The notes under the pieces are model-generated. The model saw only the letters and a list, made by a program, of their open reading frames with translations. It was not told where the DNA came from and did not search any database. Below are positions 1-11,072 of a stretch of DNA of 33,011 nt, in pieces (the stretch's first letter is position 1; each line of letters opens with the position of its first letter). The translations under genes were made by a program, and so were the position numbers. The stretch comes from Ichthyophthirius multifiliis (taxonomy: Eukaryota; Ciliophora; Oligohymenophorea; Hymenostomatida): the NCBI RefSeq assembly GCF_000220395.1, contig NW_004086678.1, positions 1 to 33,011 on the forward strand, in the 5' to 3' direction.

Positions 1-1260
1 TAAAATATTTTTAGTATATATCTTTATTTATTCTTAGTTTATTTATAATACATTATTTGATAATATATATAAACTCAATTTTTAATATACATAATTTATA
101 TTTTTTGTGTTTAAATAATCATAAAAGTGAAAATAAATATTATATGAATATCTTTTTAATAAATATTATATTAAAATAAAAAATTATATATAATTTGCAT
201 ATTTTACATTTAATTAGCAATAATATTTATGATTTTCCATATATACAGCTTTTCGATATGTTTTAAAATTACGAGAAAATTAAAATAGCCTAATTTAGAA
301 AACTTAGAAGAATATAATTAAATATATAGAATATAGTAAGAAATTTTAAATAAATTATATAAAATAATATGGTATAATCAATATTAATTTACTTCACTTT
401 AAATTAATTAATAAATAATATATTATAAGATTTAAAGATACAAAAAAAAATCAATAATAAAAACTAAATAAATATATATTAAATAGAATATTATTTAAAC
501 TTAAATAATTAAACTATTTAGCTTATAATATAAAATTAATTACATAAAAATTCTAATTTATATAATATTAATTTATAATTATTATCTTGTATTAAATGAT
601 ATATAATAATATTATATAAAAAATATTAATAATGTTTATATATATTTAATAATTTTAATTATGTTTAAACTATTTTTAATAAATTTGTATTTTTATTATA
701 CTATTAATAACTTTAATATATATAAAAAATAATTTAGTTATATGATTTTTTATTTTAAGTTTTAGTAAACCTTAGTTTAGTTTTAAATAATCTATTGATA
801 TAATTATTAATATATACATATATATATATATATTTTATTATATTACATAACTCTTTTAAACGTAAATACTTAAATATAGATAAACATAATCTTTTTATTA
901 TATTATTTGTATTTATAATTTAAATACTAATTTTTAATATAATACTAGCTAAAATCAAAAAAGTTAAAGGATAATTTATTTTATAGTAAATTAATAATAT
1001 TTAATTAGAAAAATACATAAAAAAATATAAATATATATATAAGAATATAATTTTATTTATATATTTTATAATATGTTTTTTTTTTTTATTAAAAAAAATA
1101 AATATTTTATTGAAATATATAACATATTTTTGTTTATTTAATATAAAATATTAACTATTTTCAATTATTTTTAATTATTTGATTAAAAGCGATTTAATTA
1201 TACAAAATAAATATATTAAACTATATTCTTTTCGTTTTTTTATACAATAAAATAAAAAAC
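1..1260. other. A+T-rich spacer, no gene seen
   Basis: This stretch is almost entirely A and T with short (TA)n runs and poly-T. No frame on either strand gives a convincing protein under the ciliate code. It lies beyond the stop codon of the minus-strand Ctf8-like gene and should contain its 3' untranslated region and polyadenylation site, but no specific signal can be singled out in such sequence. Confidence 0.6.
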
Positions 1261-1647
1261 TCAATATTTTTTTGCTTTTTTTAATGCTCTTTCTAATATA
1301 GGAGTTGGTCTTTAATTAAAAAAAATCTTTTTATATATAACATTTCTCACATATATTTTTATTTCATTATCTTCTTATATTTTCTCATTTATTAATATAG
1401 GTTCTTTTAATTCTTATTCTATACCTACCAAATCATAAATTCCAATTTTCAAAATATATTTCTTTTTTTTTTGTATTATTCTTTATTAATAAATTAAATA
1501 ATATATTACTTTGTTATCTTCTGTTTATTCTAAACTTCCTATAGGAACACATTATAAGCTTTCCTCAGAATCGTTTTCTAAATCACCTTGGAATTCAATT
1601 AAAACATATTCTTAAGGATCTATATCATAGATTAACTTAATTTACAT
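1261..1647 (-). CDS. CTF8: Ctf8-like subunit of the Ctf18 alternative clamp loader
   Basis: Single-exon gene of 128 residues ending in TGA, with several in-frame TAA read as Gln. Seen in the sequence: an N-terminal VLIEFQGDLE block, IGSLE about 15 residues later, a central hydrophobic stretch around LKIGIYDLVGIE, and near the C-terminus KKIFFNQRPTPIL. These follow the order of the human and yeast Ctf8 blocks (MELQGE, a short G-x-L turn, GHHxLxGKxxxLxKPFAVL, and K-x-x-FKTRPKPI). From family knowledge, Ctf8 is a small nuclear protein that joins Dcc1 on the C-terminus of Ctf18, giving the Ctf18-RFC clamp loader that loads PCNA during sister-chromatid cohesion. The length (128 aa) matches the family (about 120-135). 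The ATG chosen is the first in the open frame and leaves the expected short lead. The central GHH-like motif is degenerate (GIYDLVG), so assignment rests on the flanking blocks. Confidence 0.8.
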
Positions 1648-1938
1648 TTTTTTTATAAATAATATATTAAAAATTAAATTAATACCCGCCAAACATATTA
1701 AAACAAAAATATATAATACAATACAAATATATATATATATAAGTAAATATATATTTATTTATTAATATTGATATTAATATTAATAATAATATATATATAT
1801 AGATATATTAACTTTTATTTCAAAATAGAAAATAATTTAAATTCACATACTAATCCCAATATTTTAATTCTTTTGGAATCCATAATTGTTATTGAGTTTA
1901 TTTTCAAGAAAATATATATTAAATAAAAACAATTTTTC

Positions 1939-2313
1939 TCAAATTATTATAATAACTTCTTAAAATATAAATATTTATATTAAATTTAAAAGGTTAAAAC
2001 CTTAGTTATGAATATATATATATATATATATATATAACAATCTTAATATAAATAATAATGTATATTATGAATTATTTAGTTTAACTTATTTAAAAATAAT
2101 AATAATATTAAATATAGCGAATTGTTCAACTTTTGAGCTGATTTTAAATGCTATACAAAGTTGTTCTTTTATATCTAAAATATCATAATAAAACTATTAT
2201 TATTTATAAAATTATAAGCAAACTATATTGGTATTCTATATACAAACAAAAACTTATTAAAATGATAACTTAGATTTCAATAAATTAGGAATTTTACACA
2301 AGCTATAAATCAT
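1939..2313 (-). CDS. Possible small unrecognised gene or exon
   Basis: Under the ciliate code an ATG at 2313 opens a frame that runs to TGA at 1939-1941 (124 residues). Only the first 70 or so residues look protein-like: they start MIYSLCKIPNLLKSKLSFQQ and include DILDIKEQLCIAFKISSKVE. After that the frame passes through A+T-rich and (TA)n sequence that looks more like an intron or untranslated region. The Arg-poor but Lys-containing amphipathic start could be a mitochondrial leader, which is only a guess. No family is recognised. Long open frames are cheap in this code, so it may not be a gene. Confidence 0.3.
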
Positions 2314-2524
2314 TTTATATTATTCTATAATTTAAGAAAAAGGTATATATATATAATCAGATTTTGATAAATAAAGTAATTAAAAATGTTATGTTTTCAT
2401 TTAGAAAATATATGTATGCACTATTAATTAATAATTATATAAAAATTTATTACTAAAAAGAAAAACGAAAAAGAATATCACAGTTATATTAAAAATTGAG
2501 TAAATTCTAAAAACAATACTTATA

Positions 2525-2528
<4 letters not shown>

Positions 2529-2582
<54 letters not shown>
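2529..2582. repeat. (TA)n microsatellite
   Basis: About 27 uninterrupted TA units upstream of the small putative ORF and beyond the stop codon of the ABC ATPase gene. Confidence 0.9.
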
Positions 2583-2585
<3 letters not shown>

Positions 2586-2716
2586 TAAAACATATATATA
2601 TGTATTTTTATAATATTTATTTTAAAATAAAAAATATCGTAACAATATAAAAAATACATACAAAAAATATTTTAATTATACAAAGTGTAATATATTTTTT
2701 TTTGAATAAAAAATTC

Positions 2717-4438
2717 TCAAAGTTATCTTGTAATCAAGGCTTTTCTATAAGCTTAGAAATCTCCTTTAAACTAAACCATTTTTTTATCTTTTACATAAAA
2801 GATTTACTAACAAATACTTTCAACTAAATGTTCATCATGAGAAACTACAATAAACCCTCCATTGTAGCTTTTTAAAGTATCAATCAAAGCATCAATAGCA
2901 TCTAAATCTAAATGATTAGTAGGTTCATCTAAAATAAGTAAATGTGGACAAGTATATAATTATTTCGCTAAAGCCACTCTGGATTTCTAACCTCCCGATA
3001 GTTCTGAAATTTATCTTAAATGAGTGGAACCTTTTAGCCCAAATTTGGATAAATAAGCCCTGAAATGTTCTGGAGTTTACCCTTTAAACTATTTTTATAG
3101 GGATTCCACAGGAGTAAGGTCCATATCTAATTAATCTATATGATGTTAAGTGAAATAACTGTATATTAATTTTGGATTACGCATTTAATGACCATACATA
3201 AGCTCTAAATTACCAGTTAATAATTTTAAAAAGGTAGACTTTCCTGCCCCATTATCTCCTATAATTGCAATTTTAGAATCACTATGTACTGCGAAGCTTA
3301 ATTCTTCGAAAATGATATTGTTTTCAGAATAACCGAATTTACCATCTTCTATTCTAAGTAAATAAGAACTTAGCTTTTCAGGTTAAGGGATCTAAAATAC
3401 AGTCTTATGATCTTCTATTATATCTTCAACTTCTTCCATTTTATCTAAGGCTTTAATTCTACTTTATACTAAACTGGCTAGTTTTGCGTTTGCTCTAAAT
3501 TTATCGATGAAGGCTTTAGCGTCTTATCTTTCTGCTTGATTAAATTCGAATTTCTTTCTTTATAAAGTTTATAATTCGGTTCTAGTCTTCACAAATTAGT
3601 CGTAATTTCCTGAATAATAAGTTAATTTCGAATCACAAAGATGTATAATATCAGTACAGACTCTATTTAAAAAAGCTCTAGAGTGAGATACTAACACTAT
3701 AGTCACATCTGAATTTTAAATGAACTCTTCAAGCCAAATAACAGCATCTAAGTCTAAATGATTCGTCGGTTCATCCAATAATAAGATGTCTGGTTGCACG
3801 AAAAGGGCCCTAGCTAATGATACTCTCATTCTCCACCCTCCGGAAAGCTTTTAGGTGGGATTATTGATCATATCTTGTGTAAATCCGAGCCCACCAAGTA
3901 TACTTGAGGCCCTACTTTCGGCAGTATGAGCATCTATTTCTTCTAATCTTCTGTATATATCAGATATACGACCATCTTATTTTTCGCTATTCTCCTCATT
4001 ACTAGCTAGTTATTCTTGCTCTTTTAATAAAGCTTCTCTTTCTACATCAGTTTCAAGTACTTATTATAAAGGAGTTTTATGGTTTCCGGCCATCTCTTAT
4101 TCTACAAGAAGAATTTATAAGTGTTCTGGTATCTTAAATTCTCCAGAAGCCAATGCATATAATAAACTAGTCTTCCCAACTCCATTTCTACCCACTAAAC
4201 CATATTTACGGCCTTATGTTAATTATAATTCACTGTTATCTAATAGAATTATTCCTCCTTACATAACTGTAATGTTATCTAAATATAAATCATATACTCG
4301 ATTACTTACACATTCACGATTATGTCTAACTTAAACTAGAGGGGCACGATTTTCTTTTTCTTAAGTTACTCTTGTTTATGTTTATACTGCAATTCTTTTT
4401 TTACGGTCGTTTTTTGATTCTCTTTTTTTTTTGTCCAT
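2717..4438 (-). CDS. ABCF-family twin ATPase, GCN20/ABCF3 type
   Basis: Intronless gene of 573 residues, ATG at 4438 and TGA stop, Gln mostly TAA/TAG. Two ABC modules are seen: Walker [10 protein letters not shown] (83-91), signature LSGGW (198-202), Walker [13 protein letters not shown] (218-229) and switch His in VSHS (250-253); then GDNGAGKST (394-402), LSGGQ (480-484), [11 protein letters not shown] (501-511) and VSHDE (532-536). There are no membrane segments, as in all ABCF proteins, which act on ribosomes in the cytosol. Phrases such as YFTQHHIDQLD, LSGGQKSRVAL and [18 protein letters not shown] match ABCF3/GCN20 better than ABCF1 or ABCF2. The N-terminal region before the first module is only about 45 residues, much shorter than the roughly 200-residue GCN1-binding region of yeast Gcn20. 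The Lys/Arg-rich start and the TA-rich sequence just upstream support the chosen ATG. Confidence 0.95.
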
Positions 4439-5321
4439 TTTATTTTTTTAAATTTAATTATTTTATTAATTTAATTTTATACTATAAATTTTAATTTATA
4501 ATTTAATATATATATTAGTATTAACAAAGTACAAATTTAAATATAAAACAATCATTTATTAAAGTTAGGCTTTAAAACATAAGAAAATAAGAGATAAAAA
4601 ATAATATTAAATATACAAACATATATAAATATATATAAAAAATATATATATATATATATATATATTATTTATATATGTATTAAAAACAAAAATAATTAAA
4701 ATTTAATCCATTATTTATTAATAATATTTATATTAAAAGTGAATAGAATATATTATTGCAACATATTCATTTCTAAATTTTATTTAAAAATTATATTATT
4801 TTATAATTTTAATATTATTAATATTAAAATATATAATTCTAATATATTGATTATATATCTTTTTCTTACAAAAAGCTTATTACAATTTTAAAGAATATTT
4901 CTTCTTTAACCTTATTCTCACAATATAATAAATAAATCATTTTTCTCTATAGCTAAAAAAATATAATATATTAGCTAAATCCTTATTGTCAAAATTTTCT
5001 CAATTATTAATAATATATATTAAATAATTTAAGTTGTTAATAATTTTTATTAATATATAAAAATAAAATTATAAATAAAATTAATTTTGCTTAAACTATG
5101 GCTAATGATAAATTTTATATAATTGCTTAATTATATTTTTATTAAATTTATTATATAAATAATAATCAAAATATTTTTTTAATAAAAAAAAAATTAATAA
5201 CTTTAAAAAAACCAAAAAACATATAAAAATAATAAATTTAACTAATCTATTTTTTATATAATCTTAATAAAAAAAGTAATTTTTATCATTAAAAAAATTA
5301 TCGAAAAAAATAAAAAAAAAA
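4439..5321. other. Spacer; an unresolved coding-like patch near 4770-5000
   Basis: Between the start of the ABC ATPase gene and the stop of the ISG12-like gene. Most is A+T noise with a (TA)n run near 4645. The patch from about 4860 to 5000 is less A+T-rich and is open on both strands: a 57-residue minus-strand frame runs from 4940 to 4767, and a plus-strand frame also crosses it. Neither resembles a known protein, and neither strand can be preferred. Confidence 0.5.
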
Positions 5322-5732
5322 TCACATTTTTCTAAATAATTTATTTAATCCATATACAGCTGATCCCCCTAGAAAAATAGCAATACTAACAGGTCCTAAA
5401 CCTACTGCCCCTGCAGTTTAAAGTATAGAAACTAAAGATCCTGCTGCAATTCCTCCTCCATTAGCTATAGCTGCAGATGACATCATCGTAGCTCCTATGC
5501 TATTAGCAGCAATACCTGCTGATGAAAATCCTAGAGCAGATATTATTCCTTGTGTAGCACATACAGCTGTTGCTCCTGAAAGGGTTGCACCTGCTATGTC
5601 TTTAGCTATTTCTTAGTGGTTATGTTTAGTATGTTATTATTCTGATGATTATTAATTTTAAGATTTTTTAGTTTTTAAGAGTTTAATTAAAAATAGAACT
5701 AATCTAGCATAAAATTTGAAGTTCTTTTTCAT
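5322..5732 (-). CDS. ISG12/IFI6-16 family (Ifi-6-16 domain) membrane protein
   Basis: Single-exon gene of 136 residues with a TGA stop. The N-terminus is basic and hydrophobic (KFYARLVLFLIKLLK), consistent with a signal or anchor segment, followed by a polar Gln/His-rich linker (about 23-40). The rest is a Gly/Ala/Ser-rich hydrophobic domain containing [20 protein letters not shown], then [18 protein letters not shown] and AGAVGLGP. This is the hallmark of the interferon-inducible IFI6/IFI27 (ISG12) family, where [38 protein letters not shown] is the vertebrate form. Family members are small membrane proteins of mitochondria, ER or nuclear envelope with roles in apoptosis and antiviral state in animals. 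The role in a protist is unknown. Local base composition is noticeably less A+T-rich than the surroundings because of GCx and GGx codons. Confidence 0.93.
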
Positions 5733-6151
5733 TTTTATTATTATTAGTTTTTTTTGTTTATAAAAAAAAAATTAAATATATTAATATAAAAAAAAAAAAA
5801 TAGTATATAAATTATTGAAAAATATTTATAATTAAAATACTAATTTTTAGAAATATTTTAATAGATATATAAATATATTCTAAAAATTAATAATTTATTA
5901 TATAAAATAAGAATTTTATTATAAATATATTAAATAATTTATATACTAAAATAAATAAAAAAAATCATTAAATAAAAATAAAAAAAATTACTTTCTTTAA
6001 ATAAATAAATAAAATAAGGTAAAAAAATAATTAAAAAGATATAATTAGTTTAAAATAAAAATAATATTCTTAGATATATAATAATTAAATAGAATTATAT
6101 TAATTTTAAAATTATATTTAAAAAATAATAAACTTATTAATTAAATATTAA

Positions 6152-6205
<54 letters not shown>

Positions 6206-6608
6206 AGTTTTAGTTTTAATGATTAAAGTAAAATATTATAATTATTAAAAGAATAATAAAAAATAAATTATATGTAATAAAATATAAAAATTTTATGAGA
6301 TATAAATTTAGAAATATAAAAATAATAATAATATAATAATATTATAAAAAAAAAGTAATAAAAATAATTAAAAAACAATATTTATAATTATTTTAGTAAT
6401 AATATTTATAAATTTAATTTTATTTAATAAAAATAATAATTATTATTATTAATTTAAATTTATACATATAATAATAATAATTATTTAAAAATTTATAATA
6501 TTAATGATTTTTATAATCAATAAAAAATAATATTTTAAATATTATTAATTTATTTTATAATTTTATTTTTTTAAAAAATGTATAAATTATAATATTTTTT
6601 TTTTTTTA
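5733..6608. other. A+T-rich spacer with a (TA)n tract
   Basis: Region between the ISG12-like start codon and the exonuclease stop codon. It is made of A/T runs and a long (TA)n tract at about 6158-6201. No coding frame with protein-like composition is seen. The promoter of the ISG12-like gene is presumably here. Confidence 0.65.
6158..6201. repeat. (TA)n microsatellite
   Basis: About 22 uninterrupted TA units in the spacer upstream of the ISG12-like gene. Confidence 0.9.
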
Positions 6609-6841
6609 TCAAATTTTTCTTACAACTTTTTATAAATTTATATGAGTTACAAAATCTTTAGTAAAAAGAAATCCATCTAAAACCATTTTATCTATTTTTT
6701 AACACATCGAAGCAACTTTTTTTAATACTGAATTATTTTCTTGGAATGATTATTATTAATTATTTTATAAATAAGTTTAATCTTAAAAAATATGTTAATC
6801 TTTATTACTATCATAATAATTATTATTATATTATTATTATA

Positions 6842-6892
<51 letters not shown>

Positions 6893-8083
6893 ATTTTTAT
6901 TATTAATTATATTATTAAGTTTATTATTTATTTATTTAATTTATTAATTATTTTTATTCAAATTTCTTATTTATTTATTACTTTAATAATTTATACCGAA
7001 GAAATTGAAAATTTTATTAATTTTATTAAAACTATAATATTTTTTTAAAAATTAATGTATTTCTTATTTTTCTTATAATAAATAACTTTCATTTTCTAAT
7101 TTTCCTTAAACTAATAGTATTGAATTTTTTAAATCTATTCCGGTATTTTCTAAAAAATCGAACAATTCTTATTAAACATTCTATGTTTAAACTTATTTAT
7201 TTCCAATATTATTCCACATAGTTTTCCCTTTTCTTAAATCATGTGCAATTAAAGCCATTTCTACATTATTCTTAAGTTTAGCTTATGTAGCTAAAATGAT
7301 TAAATGTTCATAATAATGTTTATTTTATTCTGGAAAAATATTTTCCTTTAATTAATCTGTAAAAATATAGTCTCTTTCACATATTTCTATTACTACTCTT
7401 GCAATGTTATATGCGTCATCAATTCCTTTGTGTTTTATTCCTTCGAATTCTAAATTAACACTTTTTAACATATGGTCTATATTTAAAGGATTTGGATTAA
7501 TTTCGACAGGGAATATTCTTTTTAAGTCTATAAATTCCTTAAAAACAGGTTTTAGGTTTATTTATTTAAAATCAGTCTCTTTTCTTAAAAAGTTCCTTAA
7601 ATCAGAATCACAATCATTTAAAATAGATACATTTTAACCGTCTTTCATATATTTATTAAGGAATATTTCAACACTTTTCAATATTTAAGGTAAAGTGGGG
7701 GCATCATCAACATTTTCTTAAGTAATTCCGGTTAATTCTGTACAAAAATCAGTCAAAATAGGATACAAAGTAGGCTTTACATAGGAATGAAATTTATCTA
7801 CTATCTTCCTAGTCTTCAAATCAAGTACAATTATTGGAAATTCGATTATTTCTTAGATTCTTAATCTCTTATATTTGTCACAAGTACACTCGAAATCTAT
7901 AATAAACAAATAATCGAGGTTTGATTACTAAGAACATTAATGAGATTTTTACTTTATTTTATATTAATCATTATTTTTGTGACATAATAAACAATGAGCC
8001 TTTTCAGGATATCTACAAGCGCAATTATCTATTATTAAAATAGGCATGTTTGGGTAAAAGATACTCGTTAAATGTTAATGCAT
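6609..8083 (-). CDS. ERI1-like 3'-5' exonuclease (DEDDh), two exons
   Basis: Exons are 6997-8083 and 6609-6727, joined across a 269-nt intron (6728-6996, GTATAA...TTCAG). The join keeps the frame and gives 401 residues ending in TGA. The exonuclease domain starts at DYLFIIDFECTCD with DFE at 63-65. It continues through EFPIIVLDLKTRKIVDKFHSYVKP and LTGIT, with the second acidic site in DCDSDLRNFL (about 161) and the catalytic HKGIDDAYNIARVV (His218, Asp223). Order and spacing are those of ERI1/THEX1-type enzymes, which trim 3' overhangs of small RNAs, histone mRNA stem-loops and 5.8S rRNA. Before it lies a Cys/His cluster (CACRYPEKAHCLLCH, 21-35) that could bind zinc. It replaces the SAP domain found in animal ERI1. 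The C-terminal 150 residues match nothing I recognise. The intron is largely an (AAT)n repeat. Confidence 0.88.
6728..6996 (-). other. Intron of the exonuclease gene with (AAT)n repeat
   Basis: Starts GTATAA and ends TTCAG on the minus strand. About 60 nt of nearly pure AAT units lie near its middle, roughly 6834-6891. The last codon of exon 1 is split after its first base and completed by exon 2, which restores a frame of normal composition that reaches TGA at 6609. Confidence 0.8.
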
Positions 8084-8953
8084 TTTATAATTTGAAAAAT
8101 TTTACTTTTAATAAGCTTTTTATATTTAGAAGTATTTTATATATATTGATATTATTAATAATAATTAATAAATATATATATGAATATATATATATATATA
8201 TATAAATTATGATTTTTTTTTTTTTTTTTAAAGAAATTTTAAAATCTGGAATATTCTAATAAAATATAAGCAAAAAATAAAATTAATTTTATTAATATAT
8301 ATTATTCATATAAAATTAATAAACTAAAATTGTTTTTTGATATATATATATATATGATATAGTTAAAATAAGATAAAAATAGCCATTTTATGAAATTCAT
8401 CTATAATATTTTTTTAAAAAGATAAAATGATAATTTGATTATTTCCATTTAAGAAAGATTTTATAAAATTAAAATATAATCTTTTTATTTAAAAACAATA
8501 TAGAAAAAAAAATATAAATATTAAACGTTATTAAATAATTAAAAAACACATATAATATAATATTATATTAGAATCAAAGATTTTCTGAAGTTTTTTTTTT
8601 ATTTTTAATAAAAAATTATAATAAAAAAAAATATTGAATTATTTTAAATACAATATTAAATTTTATTTAATTAATAAATATAAAAGATATTTCATAATAA
8701 AAATATTAAAAATTTTAAATATTATAAATATTAATAATATAAAATAAATTTCAAATATAATAAATATATATATATAAAATTAAATATATATATTATTTTA
8801 TAATTATATAATATAAATATTCATATCCTTATTAAATAAATAGATGTAATTATAATTATTTTTTTATGTTTATATTTATATATATATTTTTTTTTTCATA
8901 TTTAAATAATATATATATTTTTTGAATTTAATAATATATTTTCTTTTAATTTC
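8084..8953. other. A+T-rich spacer, no gene seen
   Basis: Between the exonuclease start codon and the stop codon of the alpha-solenoid gene. Contains (TA)n at about 8185-8205, poly-T at 8213-8229 and other A/T runs. No protein-like frame was found. Confidence 0.65.
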
Positions 8954-10450
8954 TCATATTATTTTCTAATCTTATAAAACCATACTACCTGTTGTTTTCA
9001 AAATGTTATATTTTTCTTAATTTTTTTTATATATACAATTTTTCAACAGAAAATCAATTTTAGAATTTTCATTTTAAAGCATTTAACTTATACTTTATTT
9101 TTTATCATTTTATTACTAATGATTCTATTATTAAATAACTTTATGTAATTCCTTTGAAGAGTCAAGCTAACTTTAACTAAATTTTTATTATATACTTTCG
9201 CTTTAAGAGCTATTATATATTTTTATTTCCTTTTCTTATTTTTACAAAGGCTTTTTTTATTAATATTTTTGATAATAATCCATTATATTTAGCTTATAAT
9301 AATCAGGAATCCATTATAATTGATTATTTTATTAAGCATAAGTTTAAAAAACTTCTATTTTTTATTATTTTTTTATTTCTTAATTTTTATTTTTTTCAGC
9401 TTCCTTTAAATTTAACTATTGAGTAAACTTAGACTAAGCCCCTGCATTAAATTAAATTTTAGGCTTTTTTTTATTTTTAATTTCCTATATTTTTTCCTTA
9501 AGTTCATTTTAATTCACTAAGAAAATATTATTCATTAAAAAAAGGACTTATTCCATTAAAATTTTCTTAATTTTTTCCAGTTTATTTTAATTATTATCAT
9601 CCTAAAATTAAACAAACGATGAATATTTTATATTCTCTTCTTCATTTTCTTCCTCAATAATAACATTTAGGACACTTTATTTATTAATAAAGCTTAAATT
9701 ATTATCTTAATTATTTAAAATAATACTCAATTGAAGTTTACTTATTTATTCTTTAAATTAAACGAGCGCTTTTCTACAAAAACCCTCATATATTTCTCTA
9801 ATTAAAGGGATTATAGTCCTAAACTAAATATAGTCTTATTTTCGGTTTCTTATTATTATATTTATTGATTTTAATAAAGGAATTATATTAGCAAGGTTTT
9901 CTTTTTATTAAAAGGACATATCTGTTATTTATTTAGGAAAATCTTTAAAAAAATATTGAATTTTATCTAAAGATATCAGGTTTTTGCATATTTAATATAT
10001 ACAAGAGTTCAAACAAAATTAAGTTTAATTATTAAAATCTAATTTTTATTAATTATTTAATATATGAAGAAAAGTCTTAGATGATAAAAGTAATTCCGGA
10101 AATTTTTTTATTAATGAAATATTATATATTTAAAACATAATTTGTAGTTAGATCATAGTTTTTATTTAGAAAAATTACATTTAATTAAAAAATAATAGAA
10201 AACTATCGATATATTAAGTTATTATTTAGATTTAGTTATCATTTAAAACATTTAAAAATTATTAGTTTTTTATTAAGATTAAGTTTTAGGTTGAAATTGT
10301 TAAAATTATTAAAAGATTTTAGAGGTTCTGTTTTAAAAATTCATCATCTTATTTATAATAAAAAGTATTGAAAATAAAAGTAAGTATTTCAATACTTAAA
10401 AAATATTACTTTACATAGGAAAAAAATAAATAAATATAAATATATAAATA

Positions 10451-10509
<59 letters not shown>

Positions 10510-11024
10510 CTTACTTTTATATTTTCTTCATCAAAATTTTATTATTTATCATTAATTTTTATAGAAAAATAATTATAAGCAATAAACATTATATTTTTAG
10601 TGTTATTAATTTAATTTTTATTAAAAATATTATTATTATTATTTTTCTAAATTTGTATTAAATCATTCAATATTTAATTTTTACTTTCAAAAATTATATA
10701 CAAATTTTCTTTATTCTTTTTAATTAAGACTATAATTAATTTAAAAACTTAATAAATGCAATTTTAAATTATTTTTTTTATTTAAAAAATGCATTTTTAA
10801 CTTTTCTCAAAAGGAAATTAGTTATCTTCCTATTAAATTAATTTTATAAACCACAAATTTAAATTAAATAAAAATTCCAAATTTTAATACGAGACATTTT
10901 AATCCATTTTTTTAATAATTAATTTACTTAAACATAATATATGATAAATTAGATGAATTTCAATAAAATAATTAGTATAGTTTTCTATTTATGAAATTAA
11001 AATAAAAAATATATATAAATAAAA

Positions 11025-11072
<48 letters not shown>

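Larger units (their letters stand above)
1648..2716. other. Spacer with a (TA)n tract and a doubtful ORF
   Basis: A+T-rich region between the Ctf8-like and ABC ATPase genes. It holds the promoter side of the Ctf8-like gene, several short (TA)n tracts, a pure (TA)n tract at about 2529-2582, and a slightly less A+T-rich patch around 2100-2320 that is listed separately as a possible coding segment. Confidence 0.6.

Noticed and set aside
2717-4438. Broken ABC transporter with many internal stops
   Set aside because: All apparent stops are TAA/TAG at Gln positions; under the ciliate code the gene is intact with a single TGA stop.
6746-7048. Plus-strand 100-residue poly-Ile ORF
   Set aside because: It is the complement of the (AAT)n intron and the adjacent exon end of the exonuclease gene.
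10152-10347. Alternative start of a shorter gene at MMNFQNRTSKIF
   Set aside because: The 10328 acceptor (AACAG) joins exons 6 and 7 of the solenoid gene in phase and gives a better protein; the MMNF frame runs into TGA near 10152.
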